DNA of 64,000 nt from Aminobacter ciceronei (GCF_014138625.1 NZ_JACJHY010000001.1:357538-421537); one strand, 5' to 3'; counted from the first letter of the stretch, positions 18,533-30,144 are shown. The notes: a model not told the origin generated them from the sequence alone. A program made the numbers and translations.

Positions 18533-19078
18533 TCAATGCCCGTCGAACGAAATCAGCGTACGGACGTCGACGCCGAGTGCTTCGAGCTTCTTGCGGCCGC
18601 CGAGCTCGGGCAAGTCGACGATGAAGCAGGCGGCAACGATGTCGGCGCCGATCTGGCGCAACAGCTTGACGGCCGCTTCGGCAGTGCCGCCGGTGGCAAT
18701 GAGGTCGTCGACGAGGATGACCTTCTCGCCTGCCTTGACCGCGTCCTTGTGCATCTCCATCTCGTCGAGACCGTATTCGAGGCTGTAGGCGATGCGCACG
18801 GTCTCGTGCGGCAGCTTGCCCTTCTTGCGGATCGGCACGAAGCCGGCAGACATCTGGTGGGCGATGGCGCCGCCGAGGATGAAGCCGCGTGCTTCGATTC
18901 CAGCGACCTGGTCGATCTTGGCGCCGGCATGGGGATGAACGAGCTCGTCGATGGTACGGCGGAAGGCGCGTGCATTGCCGAGCAGCGTGGTGATGTCGCG
19001 GAACATCACACCGGGGCGCGGATAGTCGGGGATCGTCCTGATGGCGCCGAGCAGCGTCTGTTCGAGCGAGGTATTCAT
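18533..19078 (-). CDS. apt: Adenine phosphoribosyltransferase
   Basis: Converts adenine and PRPP to AMP in purine salvage. The 181-residue protein has the family start [19 protein letters not shown], the [14 protein letters not shown] segment, and the PRPP loop [16 protein letters not shown]. The length is typical. In rhizobia apt commonly follows the cytochrome bc1 operon on the same strand, as here, but the petC terminator separates the two. Confidence 0.95.
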   Translation of the reverse strand: MNTSLEQTLLGAIRTIPDYPRPGVMFRDITTLLGNARAFRRTIDELVHPHAGAKIDQVAGIEARGFILGGAIAHQMSAGFVPIRKKGKLPHETVRIAYSLEYGLDEMEMHKDAVKAGEKVILVDDLIATGGTAEAAVKLLRQIGADIVAACFIVDLPELGGRKKLEALGVDVRTLISFDGH

Positions 19079-19202
19079 CGGCGGGGGCTCCGTTGCCGGC
19101 GGCGCCGCGGGGGCCTCCCCGCAATCAACGCCCTGGCGCTATGGTTCGCGCATCGTCCCGGTTCGGCACCGGAGATGCAGCGGAAGTTGTGACGGTTTGG
19201 AA

Positions 19203-19235
19203 GGCAAAAGAAAAGGGCGCCTTGTGAGCGCCCTT
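19203..19235 (-). terminator. Terminator of the petABC operon
   Basis: Read on the minus strand, an 8-bp stem (19235-19228 with 19220-19213) with seven-base loop runs into TTCTTTT. It lies 22 bases past the petC stop. Confidence 0.8.
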
Positions 19236-19257
19236 CACTATGAGTCTGCGGTGCGGC

Positions 19258-20121
19258 TTAGTGGGCGACGTTGGCCCAGACCCTGCGCTTGGTGGCGTAG
19301 ACCAGGCCAGCGAACAGCACCAGAAAGATCATGACCGCGAAGCCGGTCTGCTTGCGTGCCTCGAGATGCGGCTCGGCAGCCCACATCAGGAAGGCAGCGA
19401 CGTCGCGCGAATACTGCTCGACGGTCTCGGGCGAACCATCCTCGTAAGTCACCTGGCCGTCCGAAAGCGGTTTGGCCATAGCCAGCGACTTGCCGGCGAT
19501 GAAGAACGGATTGTAGTGCGTACCCTCGGCGATTTCCATTCCGGCCGGCGGCTGTTCGTCATAGCCGGTAAGCAGCGCGTGGATGTAGTCGGGGCCGTTC
19601 GACGCGTACATCGTGAAGATGTCGAAGACGAAGGTCGGGAAGCCGCGTTCGACGCCGCGCGCCTTGGCGATCAGCGAGAAGTCGGGCGGAGCAGCACCAC
19701 CATTGGCGGCGGCAGCGGCGGCCGTGTTCGGGAAGGGCGACGGGAAGTGATCGCCGGGCAGCGCCTTGCGGGTGAACATCTCGCCTTCGCCGTTCGGACC
19801 GTCCTGCACTTCATACTCGGCGGCGAACGCCTTGACCTGCGCTTCGGAGTAGCCGAGGTCCTCGAGCGTGCGGAACGCCACCAGGTTCATCGAGTGACAG
19901 GCCGAGCACACTTCCTTGTAGATCTTGAGGCCGCGCTGCAGCTGGCCTTTGTCGAAGGTGCCGAACGGTCCGGCGAAGGTCCAGTCCATTTCCTTCGGCT
20001 TGTGGATCGGGAAGTGCGTCGGCTCGGCAGCGTGGTTCGCTTCCTCGGCAGCGACCGCCGCGCCTGCGGTGCCGGCGAGAAGGAAGCCGATGGCCGCCAG
20101 ACCGTTGAGAATCTTTTTCAT
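19258..20121 (-). CDS. petC: Cytochrome c1 of the bc1 complex
   Basis: Haem-c subunit that passes electrons from the Rieske protein to soluble or membrane cytochrome c. The 287-residue precursor has a cleavable signal (MKKILNGLAAIGFLLAGTAG...AVA), the haem site VCSACH near residue 70, a distal methionine region, and a C-terminal membrane anchor (GFAVMIFLVLFAGLVYA) followed by a basic tail. It is encoded separately from cytochrome b, unlike the fused fbcH of Bradyrhizobium. Last gene of petA-petB-petC. Confidence 0.97.
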   Translation of the reverse strand: MKKILNGLAAIGFLLAGTAGAAVAAEEANHAAEPTHFPIHKPKEMDWTFAGPFGTFDKGQLQRGLKIYKEVCSACHSMNLVAFRTLEDLGYSEAQVKAFAAEYEVQDGPNGEGEMFTRKALPGDHFPSPFPNTAAAAAANGGAAPPDFSLIAKARGVERGFPTFVFDIFTMYASNGPDYIHALLTGYDEQPPAGMEIAEGTHYNPFFIAGKSLAMAKPLSDGQVTYEDGSPETVEQYSRDVAAFLMWAAEPHLEARKQTGFAVMIFLVLFAGLVYATKRRVWANVAH

Positions 20122-20150
20122 TCCAAAATCCCTTTCAGATTCTCGTTGGT

Positions 20151-21452
20151 TCAGCCGCGGGTTTCGGGCGCAGCGTTTGCACCGGCCGGATGAGCCGAGC
20201 CGCCCTTGTTCTTCTCGAGCACCGCTTCGGTGATCGAGTTGGGCAAGCGGCGCGGGGGCTCGATCAGGCCAAGAACCGGCATGATGACCAGGAAGAATGC
20301 GAAGTAGTAGAGCGTGGCCAGCTGCGACATGATCACATAGGCACCTTCAGCGGGGCGCGAACCGAGCCAGCCGAGGAAGATCGCGTTGATGACGAAGAGC
20401 CAGAAGAACAGCTTGTACCACGGACGGTAGACGGCCGAACGGACCTTCGAGGTGTCGAGCCACGGCACGACGAACAGCACGGCGATCGAGCCGAACATGG
20501 CGAGCACGCCACCGAGCTTGGAGTCGATCGGCCCGATGTTGAAGGTGACGGCGCGCAGGATCGCGTAGAACGGCAGATAGTACCATTCCGGAACGATGTG
20601 CGCAGGCGTCTTCAGCGAGTCGGCCTGGATGTAGTTGTCGGGGTGACCGAGGAAGTTCGGGATGTAGAAGATGAAGTAGGCGAACACGGCCAGGAACACG
20701 ACCATCGCGAAACCATCCTTGATGGTCGCATAGGGCGTGAAGGCGACGGTGTCGGTCTTCGATTTCACTTCAATGCCGGTCGGATTGGTCTGGCCGGTAA
20801 CATGCAGGGCCCAGACGTGCAGCACCACAACGCCGGCGATCATGAACGGCAGCAGGTAGTGCAGTGCAAAGAAGCGGTTCAGCGTCGGATTGTCGACGGC
20901 GAAGCCGCCGAGCAGCAGCTGCTGGACCCATTCGCCGACCAAAGGAATGGCGGTGAAGAAGCCGGTGATGACGGTGGCGCCCCAGAAGGACATCTGACCC
21001 CAGGGCAGAACGTAGCCCATGAAGCCCGTCGCCATCATCAGGAGGTAGATGATGCAGCCGAGAATCCACAGCAGCTCACGCGGCGCCTTGTAGGAGCCGT
21101 AGTAGAGACCGCGCATGATGTGGATGTAGACGGCGATGAAGAAGAACGACGCACCGTTCGAGTGCATATAGCGCAGCAGCCAACCGGAGTTGACGTCGCG
21201 CATGATCTTTTCGACCGACTGGAAGGCGAGCGTCGTGTCGTTGGCATAATGCATGGCCAGCACGACGCCGGTGAGGATCTGCGCCACCAGCATGATCGAG
21301 AGGATGCCGCCGAAGGTATAGGCGTAGTTCAGGTTGCGCGGAACCGGGTAGGAAACGAACGAGTCGTGCACCAGCCGCGGCAGCGGCATGCGTGCGTCGA
21401 TCCAGCGGCCGATGCCGGTTTTGGGCGAATAGGTCGAGTGTCCACCGCTCAT
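20151..21452 (-). CDS. petB: Cytochrome b of the bc1 complex
   Basis: The 433-residue polytopic protein carries both quinone sites and two b haems. It shows the usual motifs: [36 protein letters not shown] with haem ligands, [18 protein letters not shown], and the Qo-site [15 protein letters not shown]-terminal extension rich in Ala/Gly ends the protein. It lies 29 bases before petC and 19 bases after petA. Confidence 0.97.
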   Translation of the reverse strand: MSGGHSTYSPKTGIGRWIDARMPLPRLVHDSFVSYPVPRNLNYAYTFGGILSIMLVAQILTGVVLAMHYANDTTLAFQSVEKIMRDVNSGWLLRYMHSNGASFFFIAVYIHIMRGLYYGSYKAPRELLWILGCIIYLLMMATGFMGYVLPWGQMSFWGATVITGFFTAIPLVGEWVQQLLLGGFAVDNPTLNRFFALHYLLPFMIAGVVVLHVWALHVTGQTNPTGIEVKSKTDTVAFTPYATIKDGFAMVVFLAVFAYFIFYIPNFLGHPDNYIQADSLKTPAHIVPEWYYLPFYAILRAVTFNIGPIDSKLGGVLAMFGSIAVLFVVPWLDTSKVRSAVYRPWYKLFFWLFVINAIFLGWLGSRPAEGAYVIMSQLATLYYFAFFLVIMPVLGLIEPPRRLPNSITEAVLEKNKGGSAHPAGANAAPETRG

Positions 21453-21471
21453 GGAATTATGTCCCCCTGCC

Positions 21472-22035
21472 TCAGCCTATCCGGATCGTCGTGTTGGAAA
21501 GAAACTGGAAATTCGGTATGTGAAGGTTTTCCGGCGCCGGTCCTTTGCGGATGCGGCCCGCCGTGTCGTAGTGGGAGCCGTGGCACGGGCAGAACCAGCC
21601 ACCGAAATCGCCCTGCTGGCCGAGCGGCACGCAGCCCAGATGGGTGCAGACGCCGACCATGACCAGCCAGTTTTCCTTGCCTTCGCCGGCGGTGCGATCG
21701 ATGTCGGTCGCCTGGGCGTCGCTCGAAATGTTGGCGTTGCGCGCGACCGGATCCTTGAGGTCGGCCATCGGCACTTCCTGCGCCGCCTTGATCTCTTCGG
21801 GGGTGCGGTTGCGGATGAAGACAGGTTTGCCGCGCCACTTGACGGTCAGCGACATGCCTGGCGTGAGCGACGAAACGTCAACCTCGACCGACGAAGCGGC
21901 GAGCGTCGAAGCGTCCGGGCGCATCTGGTCGATGAAGGGCCAAGCCACGGCGGCAGCGCCGACTGCACCGGCCATGCCGGTAGCGACATAGAGAAAATCG
22001 CGGCGATTTGGCTCGCTCGTATCGGTTGCGCTCAC
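21472..22035 (-). CDS. petA: Rieske iron-sulfur subunit of the bc1 complex
   Basis: The 187-residue protein begins with a twin-arginine segment ([20 protein letters not shown]), which is both Tat signal and membrane anchor. The [2Fe-2S] ligands are in CTHLGC and CPCHGSHYD. It is the first gene of the minus-strand petABC operon. The first ligand box follows a long Asp/Ala-rich stretch, as usual in alphaproteobacteria. Confidence 0.97.
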   Translation of the reverse strand: MSATDTSEPNRRDFLYVATGMAGAVGAAAVAWPFIDQMRPDASTLAASSVEVDVSSLTPGMSLTVKWRGKPVFIRNRTPEEIKAAQEVPMADLKDPVARNANISSDAQATDIDRTAGEGKENWLVMVGVCTHLGCVPLGQQGDFGGWFCPCHGSHYDTAGRIRKGPAPENLHIPNFQFLSNTTIRIG

Positions 22036-22356
22036 GGGACTGATCCTTTTGCCTCAATTCCAACCAGAGGCTGAGCAATTGTCCCCGCTCAACGATGCAA
22101 GCCCGACAGCGCATGGCAACCAGGCTAGCGAATTCCTCCGGCATTTGGACTTCGGTTTATGCGTGAAGGCCCTTTTTGTCCAGACGGCATACGGCACATG
22201 GGCAGATTGTCGCGGGGGCGATGCAAAGCAGTGGAAAACCCCTGCCAAAGCGCTCGCCGCAGCGGGTTTGCGGGTTGTTCAGCAGTCCCTGACATGCGCG
22301 CGGTTTGAGGTCGGCGACGACTGGCTGCGCCTGCACTTGCAAAGCATCGCCAAAGC
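22036..22356. other. 321-base gap upstream of petA
   Basis: The region lies between the petA start and the end of the next minus-strand gene and must hold the petABC promoter. Open frames exist on both strands (for example 22049-22402 plus) but none has a ribosome site or recognisable protein, and they overlap the next gene. I see no strong hairpin. Confidence 0.4.
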
Positions 22357-22668
22357 TCAACTCGCGCCGAGTCGCACCAGCACCTCGCGCGGGATCGCAT
22401 AGTCGCGGATGGCATCGTCATGCTTGCGCAGGCCGCACAGCTCGCGCTGGATGAAATAGGCATAGACCGCGTCCGCCGCAGCCTTGACGAGCACACGGCG
22501 CTGCTCGGCGTCGCCCTCATGCGCATAGAGCTTGGCCAGGGCTTCGCCGACCCGCTCTCCGGCGCGGCCAAGGGCTGCCGCCTTTTCGGCGAGGAACTCG
22601 TATTCGAGAACGTTAAGCGTCTGTTCGGAACGGTTGGACAGAATGGAGGGCGGGCGGACGGAGGACAT
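22357..22668 (-). CDS. Small conserved helical protein
   Basis: The 103-residue protein is mostly helical and soluble (NVLEYEFLAEKAAALGRAGERVGEAL...), with a central KAAADAVYAYFIQRELCGL segment. It resembles a rhizobial family I recall as DUF6665, not verified. It starts nine bases after the stop of the first ABC exporter and is co-directional, so the two are likely cotranscribed. No function is known. Confidence 0.65.
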   Translation of the reverse strand: MSSVRPPSILSNRSEQTLNVLEYEFLAEKAAALGRAGERVGEALAKLYAHEGDAEQRRVLVKAAADAVYAYFIQRELCGLRKHDDAIRDYAIPREVLVRLGAS

Positions 22669-22677
22669 GGCGCGATC

Positions 22678-24546
22678 CTACTCCGCGGCAAGCCGGTCGG
22701 CCAGAAAACCGCCGGACTGGCGCTTCCACAATTGCGCGTAAAGCCCGCCCTTGGCGATCAGCGCGTCGTGGCTGCCCTCCTCGACGATGCGGCCCTCGTC
22801 GAGCACGATCAGCCGGTCGAGGGCGGCAATGGTCGACAGCCGGTGGGCGATGGCGATGACGGTCTTGCCTTCCATCAGCCGGTCAAGATTGTCCTGGATC
22901 GCCGCCTCGACCTCGGAGTCGAGCGCCGAGGTCGCCTCGTCGAGGATAAGGATCGGCGCGTCCTTGAGCATCATACGGGCGATCGCCACACGCTGGCGCT
23001 GGCCGCCCGACAGCTTGACGCCGCGCTCGCCGACATGGGCATCGTAGCCGCGGCGGCCGCGTGGATCGGCGACGTCGACGATGAAGTCGTGGGCTGCGGC
23101 GCGACGGGCGGCATCGACGATCTCGGCCTGCGACGCCCCTGCCCTGCCATAACCGATGTTGTCAGAGATCGAGCGGTGCATCAGCATCGCATCCTGGCTG
23201 ACGACGCCGAACTGGGCGCGCAGCGAGGCCTGGGTGATGTCGCGAATGTCGCGACCATCGACCATGATGCGGCCCTGCTCGACGTCGAACAGGCGCAGCG
23301 CGAGGTTGACGATGGTGGTCTTGCCGGCACCTGAAGGACCGACGAGCGCCACGCGCTCGCCCGGCCGGATGTGCAGATTGAGGTTTTCGATCACGCCACT
23401 GCCCTTGCCGTAGTGGAAGGAGACGTTGTCGAACAGGATGTCGCCGGAAGCGCGGGGCAGGACAGCGGCATTTTCAGCATCGCGGATCGCCGGCCGCACT
23501 GAGATGGTGCGGGTGGCGTCCTGGATGGTGGCGTAGTTGCGGACGAGCCCGTTGATGTTGAACATCATCCAGCCCGACATCTGGTTGAGCCGGAAAACGA
23601 GGCCGAGGGCTGCGGCGATGGCGCCGGTGGAGATGTCGCCACGCGACCAGCTGACTATGCAGATGGCAGCCACCGCCGTCATCATCACGCCGTTGATCAG
23701 CGCCACCGCCGAACGCACGGTCGTGATCGAGCGGGTCAGCCTGAATACTGCGCCGAGATAGCTTTCGAGCCCGTCGCGGACATAGACATGCTCGCGCCGG
23801 CCGCTGTCGAACAGCTTGACCGCCATGATGTTGGTGAAGGCATCGACAAGGCGGCCATTGAAGATCGAGCGCTGGTCGGCGGTGGCACGGCCGGCCCGGC
23901 GCATCTCGGGCAGAAGGAAATAGACGATCGCGGCGTAGCCGAGGAACCAGGCAAGCACCACCGCCCCCATCAGCGGGTCGAGCGAGACAAGGATGGTCAA
24001 GGACAACAACACGAAGGTGAGGAAGGCCCACATCGTCTGCAGCACGTTGACGATGAAGTCGCCGACGGCCTCGCCGCCCTGCAGGATCTTGGTGGCGATG
24101 CGGCCGGCGAAATCGTTCTGGTAGAAGTCATAGGGCTGTTCGATGACACGCCGGAACGCCTGCCAGCGCACCATGGAGAAGAAGCCGGGGACGACGACCT
24201 GCTGTTCGACGATCGCCGAGCCGATGATGATGACGGCGCGGACCACAAGGATCAGAACGAGCAATCCGGCAAGCTCGGGCCAGTGGTCGGCGAACAGGCG
24301 CTGCGGGGTGGTGGCGTCGAGCAGGTCGATGAGCCAGCCGACCGACCAGTAGAGGGCGGCGTCGATGGCGCCGGCCAAAAAGCCGCTGACCAGGAGCAGC
24401 GTGAACGGACCCTTTGCCTGGCGGGCGAAGTAGAGGATGAAGGCCCAGGCGCTCTCCGGCAGGACTTCGCGGTCGGTGTCCTGGAACGGGTCGATCGCGC
24501 CTTCGAGGCGGCGCCAGAGTTTTTCGCGGAGGGGGTCGGGGGTCAT
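22678..24546 (-). CDS. Half-size ABC exporter (permease-ATPase), copy 1 of 3
   Basis: The 622-residue protein joins a six-helix type-IV exporter membrane domain (about 30-320) and a nucleotide-binding domain: Walker A GPSGAGKTT, Q-loop VSQD, signature LSGGQRQR, Walker B ILILDEAT, and H-loop IAHRLST. The ATG at 24546 is preceded by GGAG; a longer frame from 24642 runs through a tandem repeat and is unlikely to be translated. Its closest relatives in the window are the two exporters upstream. The substrate cannot be deduced. Confidence 0.9.
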   Translation of the reverse strand: MTPDPLREKLWRRLEGAIDPFQDTDREVLPESAWAFILYFARQAKGPFTLLLVSGFLAGAIDAALYWSVGWLIDLLDATTPQRLFADHWPELAGLLVLILVVRAVIIIGSAIVEQQVVVPGFFSMVRWQAFRRVIEQPYDFYQNDFAGRIATKILQGGEAVGDFIVNVLQTMWAFLTFVLLSLTILVSLDPLMGAVVLAWFLGYAAIVYFLLPEMRRAGRATADQRSIFNGRLVDAFTNIMAVKLFDSGRREHVYVRDGLESYLGAVFRLTRSITTVRSAVALINGVMMTAVAAICIVSWSRGDISTGAIAAALGLVFRLNQMSGWMMFNINGLVRNYATIQDATRTISVRPAIRDAENAAVLPRASGDILFDNVSFHYGKGSGVIENLNLHIRPGERVALVGPSGAGKTTIVNLALRLFDVEQGRIMVDGRDIRDITQASLRAQFGVVSQDAMLMHRSISDNIGYGRAGASQAEIVDAARRAAAHDFIVDVADPRGRRGYDAHVGERGVKLSGGQRQRVAIARMMLKDAPILILDEATSALDSEVEAAIQDNLDRLMEGKTVIAIAHRLSTIAALDRLIVLDEGRIVEEGSHDALIAKGGLYAQLWKRQSGGFLADRLAAE

Positions 24547-24556
24547 GGCGTGCTCC

Positions 24557-24700
24557 GCGCGGGCTGGCGGGAAGTGCCCAGCACGGGGTGGCGCGAGACG
24601 CTTCGCGCAGATTGGCACCAGATGCTCAGCCGAGGTTGGCATGAGGCACTATGCCGAGGTCGGTGCGAGGCCTGTCGCAAATATTGGCGCGAGGCACCGG
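24557..24700. repeat. Degenerate 24-bp tandem repeat, six units
   Basis: Six units of exactly 24 bases start at 24557, 24581, 24605, 24629, 24653 and 24677. Conserved columns are GC at the unit start, G at position 6, GG at 10-11 and GA or GG near 17-18; units four and five are the most alike (GCCGAGGTTGGC.../GCCGAGGTCGGT...). It lies directly upstream of the copy-1 exporter start. Read in the plus direction it would give an eight-residue repeat such as AEVGMRHY / AEVGARPV. Confidence 0.75.
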
Positions 24701-24742
24701 TGGAGATCAGGCACGTCGCCGTCGCGCGGATGAAGGCACGAT

Positions 24743-24787
24743 CTTCCCCCTTGCGCGGGAGATCGCCGGCAGGCCAAAGGGGGGTGC
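24743..24787. repeat. Repeat family A (RIME-like), single copy
   Basis: A diverged copy with core GAGATCGCCGGCAGGCCAAA, flanked by a CCCCC/GGGGG arm pair. It lies between the 24-bp tandem repeat and the end of the copy-2 exporter gene. Confidence 0.65.
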
Positions 24788-24805
24788 CTTGCACGACAGT
24801 AACCA

Positions 24806-26683
<1,878 letters not shown>

Positions 26684-26835
26684 CAGCTCTCTGGGCTATC
26701 CGGCTGCAACGACTCACTATTTTCGGCCCAAACCGACCATTGAGGCAACCGTGACTTGGCAGGAGAAACGTGCCGCCAAGCCAGGCGAATCTTGGGCGGC
26801 ATGTTCACAAAATGAGGAGGGCTGGCCCCGCCATC

Positions 26836-26873
26836 CGAAATGAAAGAGGCCTTCCGCACCGGCGGAAGGCCTC
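26836..26873 (-). terminator. Terminator of the copy-3 ABC exporter
   Basis: A perfect 12-bp stem (26873-26862 with 26857-26846) and four-base loop is followed on the minus strand by TTTCATTT. It lies 14 bases past the stop of the copy-3 exporter and makes read-through into copy 2 unlikely. Confidence 0.85.
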
Positions 26874-26887
26874 GATATCGATCCACA

Positions 26888-28768
26888 CTACTCTGCTGCC
26901 TGGCTCTTGGCCTCGCCGTCGTTAGCCGCCGCATCCACAACGTCGTCGAGCAGGAAGCCGCCGGATTGGCGTTGCCAGAGGGCGGCGTAGATGCCGCCCT
27001 TGGCGACCAGTTCGTCATGGCTGCCCTGTTCGACGATGCGGCCTTTGTCCATGACCACCAGGCGGTCCATCGCGGCGATGGTGGACAGCCGATGGGCGAT
27101 GGCGATGACGGTCTTGCCTTCCATCAGTCGATAGAGGTTTTCCTGGATCGCCGCCTCGACCTCGGAGTCGAGCGCCGACGTCGCCTCGTCGAGGATCAGG
27201 ATCGGCGCGTCCTTGAGCATGACACGGGCGATTGCGATGCGCTGACGCTGGCCACCCGACAGCTTGACGCCGCGCTCGCCGACATGCGCCGCGAAACCCT
27301 TGCGGCCCTTGGGATCGGCAAGAGTGGCGACGAAGTCGAGTGCTTCGGCGCGCCGCGCCGCCTCGATCATCATCTCTTCGGTGGCGTCGGGACGGCCGTA
27401 GAGTATGTTGTCGGCGACCGAGCGGTGCAGCAGCGAGGTGTCCTGCGTCACCATGCCGATGCGGGCGCGCAGGCTGTCCTGCTGGACGGCCGAAATGTCC
27501 TGCCCATCGATCAGGATGCGGCCGCCTTCGATGTCGTAGAAGCGCAGCAGCAGGTTAACCAGCGTCGACTTGCCGGCACCCGAGCGGCCGACGATGCCGA
27601 CCTTCTCGCCAGGACGAACGTTGAGCGTGAGATCCTCGATGACACCCTTCTTCTTGCCGTAGTGAAAACGCACATTGTCGAAGGCAATGCCGCCCTTGTC
27701 GACGACGATCTCCTTTGCCTCGGACTTGTCTTCGACCAGGCGCGGCATGGCGATCGAAGTGATGCCATCCTGGACGGTGCCGATGCTCTCGAACAGGCCG
27801 GAGACCTCCCACATGATCCATTGCGACATGCCCCAAAGGCGCAGCACCAGGCCAAGTACGACCGCGACCGCGCCGATGGAAACGGCGCCGTTGAGCCACA
27901 GCGAGATCGACAGGATGCCAACCGACAGAAGCAGCGTCGAGTTGAGCAAATAGAGCACGCCGTAGAGCGAGGTCACCAGGCGCATCGAACGGTAGACCGT
28001 ATCCATGAACAGCGACATGCCTTCCCTGGCGAAGGTCGCCTCGCGGCGTGAATGCGAGAACAGCTTGACGGTCTGGATGTTGGTGTAGCTGTCGACGACG
28101 CGGCCGGTCATTGTCGAGCGCGCGTCGGCCTGCTCTTCAGCCAGCTTGCCGAGACGCGGCACGAAGTAGCGCAGCAACAGCACGTAGCAGACGAGCCACA
28201 CGATCAGGGGGGCGGCAAGGCGCAGGTCGGCCGAGCCGACGATGATCAGCACGCCGATGAAATAGACAATGACGTAGTTGAGCACGTCGATCAGCTTGAC
28301 CACGCATTCGCGCACGGCGAGTGCGGTCTGCATCAGCTTGGTGGCGATGCGGCCGGCGAATTCGTCCTGGTAGAAGCTCATCGATTGCTTGAGCAGGTAG
28401 CGGTGCACCTGCCAGCGGATGCGCATGGGATAGTTGCCCATCAGCGTCTGCTGGTTGACCAGCGACTGCAGCACCACCATGCCCGGCAGCACGACCATGA
28501 CGATGAAGGCCATGCCGGCGAGCTTCCAGCCTTCGTTCTGAAGGAAGGTCTCGCGGTTCTGGGCCGACAGCCAGTCGACGATGTTGCCGAGAAAGCCGAA
28601 CATCCACACTTCCGCAAGCGCGATCAGCGACGTCAGCACGGCGGCGATAATGATGTAGAGCCAGGCACCCTTGGTGTAGTGCAGGCAGAAGGCGACCAGC
28701 GTCTTCGGCGGCTCGACCGGTTCCTCCACCGGGAACGGATTCAGTCTGTTTTCAAACCAGCGGAACAT
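26888..28768 (-). CDS. Half-size ABC exporter, copy 3 of 3
   Basis: The 626-residue protein opens with MFRWFENRLNPFP, has six membrane helices, and an ATPase domain with Walker A GRSGAGKST, Q-loop VTQD, LSGGQRQR, ILILDEAT and IAHRLST. It ends in an Ala/Glu-rich tail. All catalytic motifs are intact, so it can work as a homodimer or pair with a neighbour. The substrate is unknown; homologues are often annotated as lipid or multidrug exporters without proof. Confidence 0.9.
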   Translation of the reverse strand: MFRWFENRLNPFPVEEPVEPPKTLVAFCLHYTKGAWLYIIIAAVLTSLIALAEVWMFGFLGNIVDWLSAQNRETFLQNEGWKLAGMAFIVMVVLPGMVVLQSLVNQQTLMGNYPMRIRWQVHRYLLKQSMSFYQDEFAGRIATKLMQTALAVRECVVKLIDVLNYVIVYFIGVLIIVGSADLRLAAPLIVWLVCYVLLLRYFVPRLGKLAEEQADARSTMTGRVVDSYTNIQTVKLFSHSRREATFAREGMSLFMDTVYRSMRLVTSLYGVLYLLNSTLLLSVGILSISLWLNGAVSIGAVAVVLGLVLRLWGMSQWIMWEVSGLFESIGTVQDGITSIAMPRLVEDKSEAKEIVVDKGGIAFDNVRFHYGKKKGVIEDLTLNVRPGEKVGIVGRSGAGKSTLVNLLLRFYDIEGGRILIDGQDISAVQQDSLRARIGMVTQDTSLLHRSVADNILYGRPDATEEMMIEAARRAEALDFVATLADPKGRKGFAAHVGERGVKLSGGQRQRIAIARVMLKDAPILILDEATSALDSEVEAAIQENLYRLMEGKTVIAIAHRLSTIAAMDRLVVMDKGRIVEQGSHDELVAKGGIYAALWQRQSGGFLLDDVVDAAANDGEAKSQAAE

Positions 28769-28923
28769 TTCAGTCTCTCAGTTCGGTATGCTGCACGCGG
28801 CGAATTCCGCGTGGGACGTATCTTGGAAGGTCACTGGCACGGCCATATTACGCCGGATTCTCGGAGTTAAGAGCCGGCGGGGGCTTTCGAAATGTAGGGG
28901 GCCGCTGAGGATTCGGCGAATCC

Positions 28924-29241
28924 TCAGCTATTGCCTCCTGACATCGTTCCGGCAGCAGGCCGGGTAGCACCCGACCGGCCGGCAAGCCGGCCGATCAGGG
29001 CAGCGATGCGGCCGAACAGCGGCCTGTAGCTGGGATCAACGACGACATTCGACAGGTCGACGTCTGGCAGAATGCCGCGATGCGGCCGCCGGCGTACCGG
29101 AGGGTGCGCCTTGGGCTGATGCGCGCCGAGCGCCAGCATCATGGCATGGTGCCTTGCTTCAGCTAACTCGTTGCGGTGGGCGAAAAATGCAGAGTCGTGT
29201 TCGTTACGGGCGTTGTGCCCGGTGGGGATGTTGACAAACAT
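28924..29241 (-). CDS. Small hypothetical protein, His/Arg-rich
   Basis: The 105-residue frame has a His-rich N-terminal third (HNARNEHDSAFFAHRNELAEARHH), a Pro/Arg-rich middle and a short hydrophobic stretch (FGRIAALIGRLAG) near the C-terminus. AAGGA precedes the ATG at 29241 by nine bases. It resembles no family I recognise. The 155 bases between it and the ABC exporter hold nothing I can name. Confidence 0.5.
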   Translation of the reverse strand: MFVNIPTGHNARNEHDSAFFAHRNELAEARHHAMMLALGAHQPKAHPPVRRRPHRGILPDVDLSNVVVDPSYRPLFGRIAALIGRLAGRSGATRPAAGTMSGGNS

Positions 29242-29521
29242 CGGAATTGTCCTTCGAAAACCGGATAAGGGCTTCTGCGGACCGCGATGCGAATATGCCT
29301 GGAATTGTCAGGAAAAGTCGTCGAACCGGTCCGCCCTCAGGCAGTACGTCGCCCACAGTCGGGGCGGTGTGTGTCAAGCAGCATCATGTACCCCTCCATC
29401 GGTTCGGGTTGACAATGCAGGCCGTATACTCCCCTTCGCGGCAGAACGCCACAGCATCATCTTCACTTTTTGCTTGGGCACGACTTGCTGTGGCCTTGCT
29501 GCCACAGATTAGGATATCAAC

Positions 29522-29980
29522 ATGAACGGCCCATTCCGCATCGCGCTCTACCAGCCCGACATCGCCGGCAACACCGGCACCATCCTGCGCATGGCCGCCT
29601 GCCTTGGCGTCGCCGTCGACCTGATCGAACCCGCCGGCTTCGACATCTCCGACCGTTCGCTGAAACGCGCCGGCATGGACTATCTCGAAATGGCGGCGTT
29701 GACCCGGCACGTCGACTTCGACCGCTTCGAGAACTGGCGCCGAGGCGAAGGCCGACGCCTGGTGCTGCTGTCGACGAAAGCCACCCTGCCCTACACGGAT
29801 TTCCGCTTCGAACCAGGCGACGTCGTCATGGTCGGCCGCGAATCGGCCGGTGTGCCGGATCACATCCACGATCTCGCCTTCGAGCGGCTGCTCATCCCGA
29901 TGCCCGGCGGCGGTCGCAGCCTCAACGTCGCGCTGGCTGCTGCGATGGTTTCCGGCGAGGCGATGCGCCAGCTCGGCTGA
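29522..29980 (+). CDS. trmL: tRNA (cytidine(34)-2'-O)-methyltransferase TrmL
   Basis: The 152-residue minimal SPOUT enzyme methylates the wobble-base ribose of certain leucine tRNAs. Motif 1 is IALYQPDIAGNTGTILRMA, motif 2 is VVMVGRESAGVP, and motif 3 is LLIPMPGGGRSLNVALAAAM, which forms the SAM-binding trefoil knot. Length is typical. The 280 bases upstream show no other gene. It is single, with soxR following on the same strand. Confidence 0.94.
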   Translation: MNGPFRIALYQPDIAGNTGTILRMAACLGVAVDLIEPAGFDISDRSLKRAGMDYLEMAALTRHVDFDRFENWRRGEGRRLVLLSTKATLPYTDFRFEPGDVVMVGRESAGVPDHIHDLAFERLLIPMPGGGRSLNVALAAAMVSGEAMRQLG

Positions 29981-30108
29981 AATGGCTGCCGCGAGTCGCA
30001 GTGCGGCCGCGGCGAAACAGCCTCCTGGCAAACCGTCGTTCCAGTCGTCTGCAGCGGATCTCGCCATGTCGTCATCCTTCCTTGCACGGTGAAGGATATC
30101 CTCGTACA

Positions 30109-30128
30109 ACCTCAACTAATATTGAGGT
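30109..30128. promoter_or_regulatory. SoxR box
   Basis: ACCTCAACTAATATTGAGGT has perfect seven-base arms around a six-base centre, the same architecture as the E. coli soxS operator (CCTCAA-N6-TTGAGG). It ends 16 bases before the soxR start. Around it, the best -35 (TTGACC, 30131-30126 on the minus strand) with 19-base spacing points leftward, away from soxR. Confidence 0.8.
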
Positions 30129-30144
30129 CAAGCGGGAAATTTCG

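Noticed and set aside
22049..22402. Plus-strand frame of 117 codons upstream of petA
   Set aside because: No ribosome site, overlaps the conserved minus-strand gene, and contains no recognisable domain.
24557..24700. The 24-bp tandem repeat as a CRISPR array
   Set aside because: Units abut with no unique spacers and differ from one another, and no cas gene is near.
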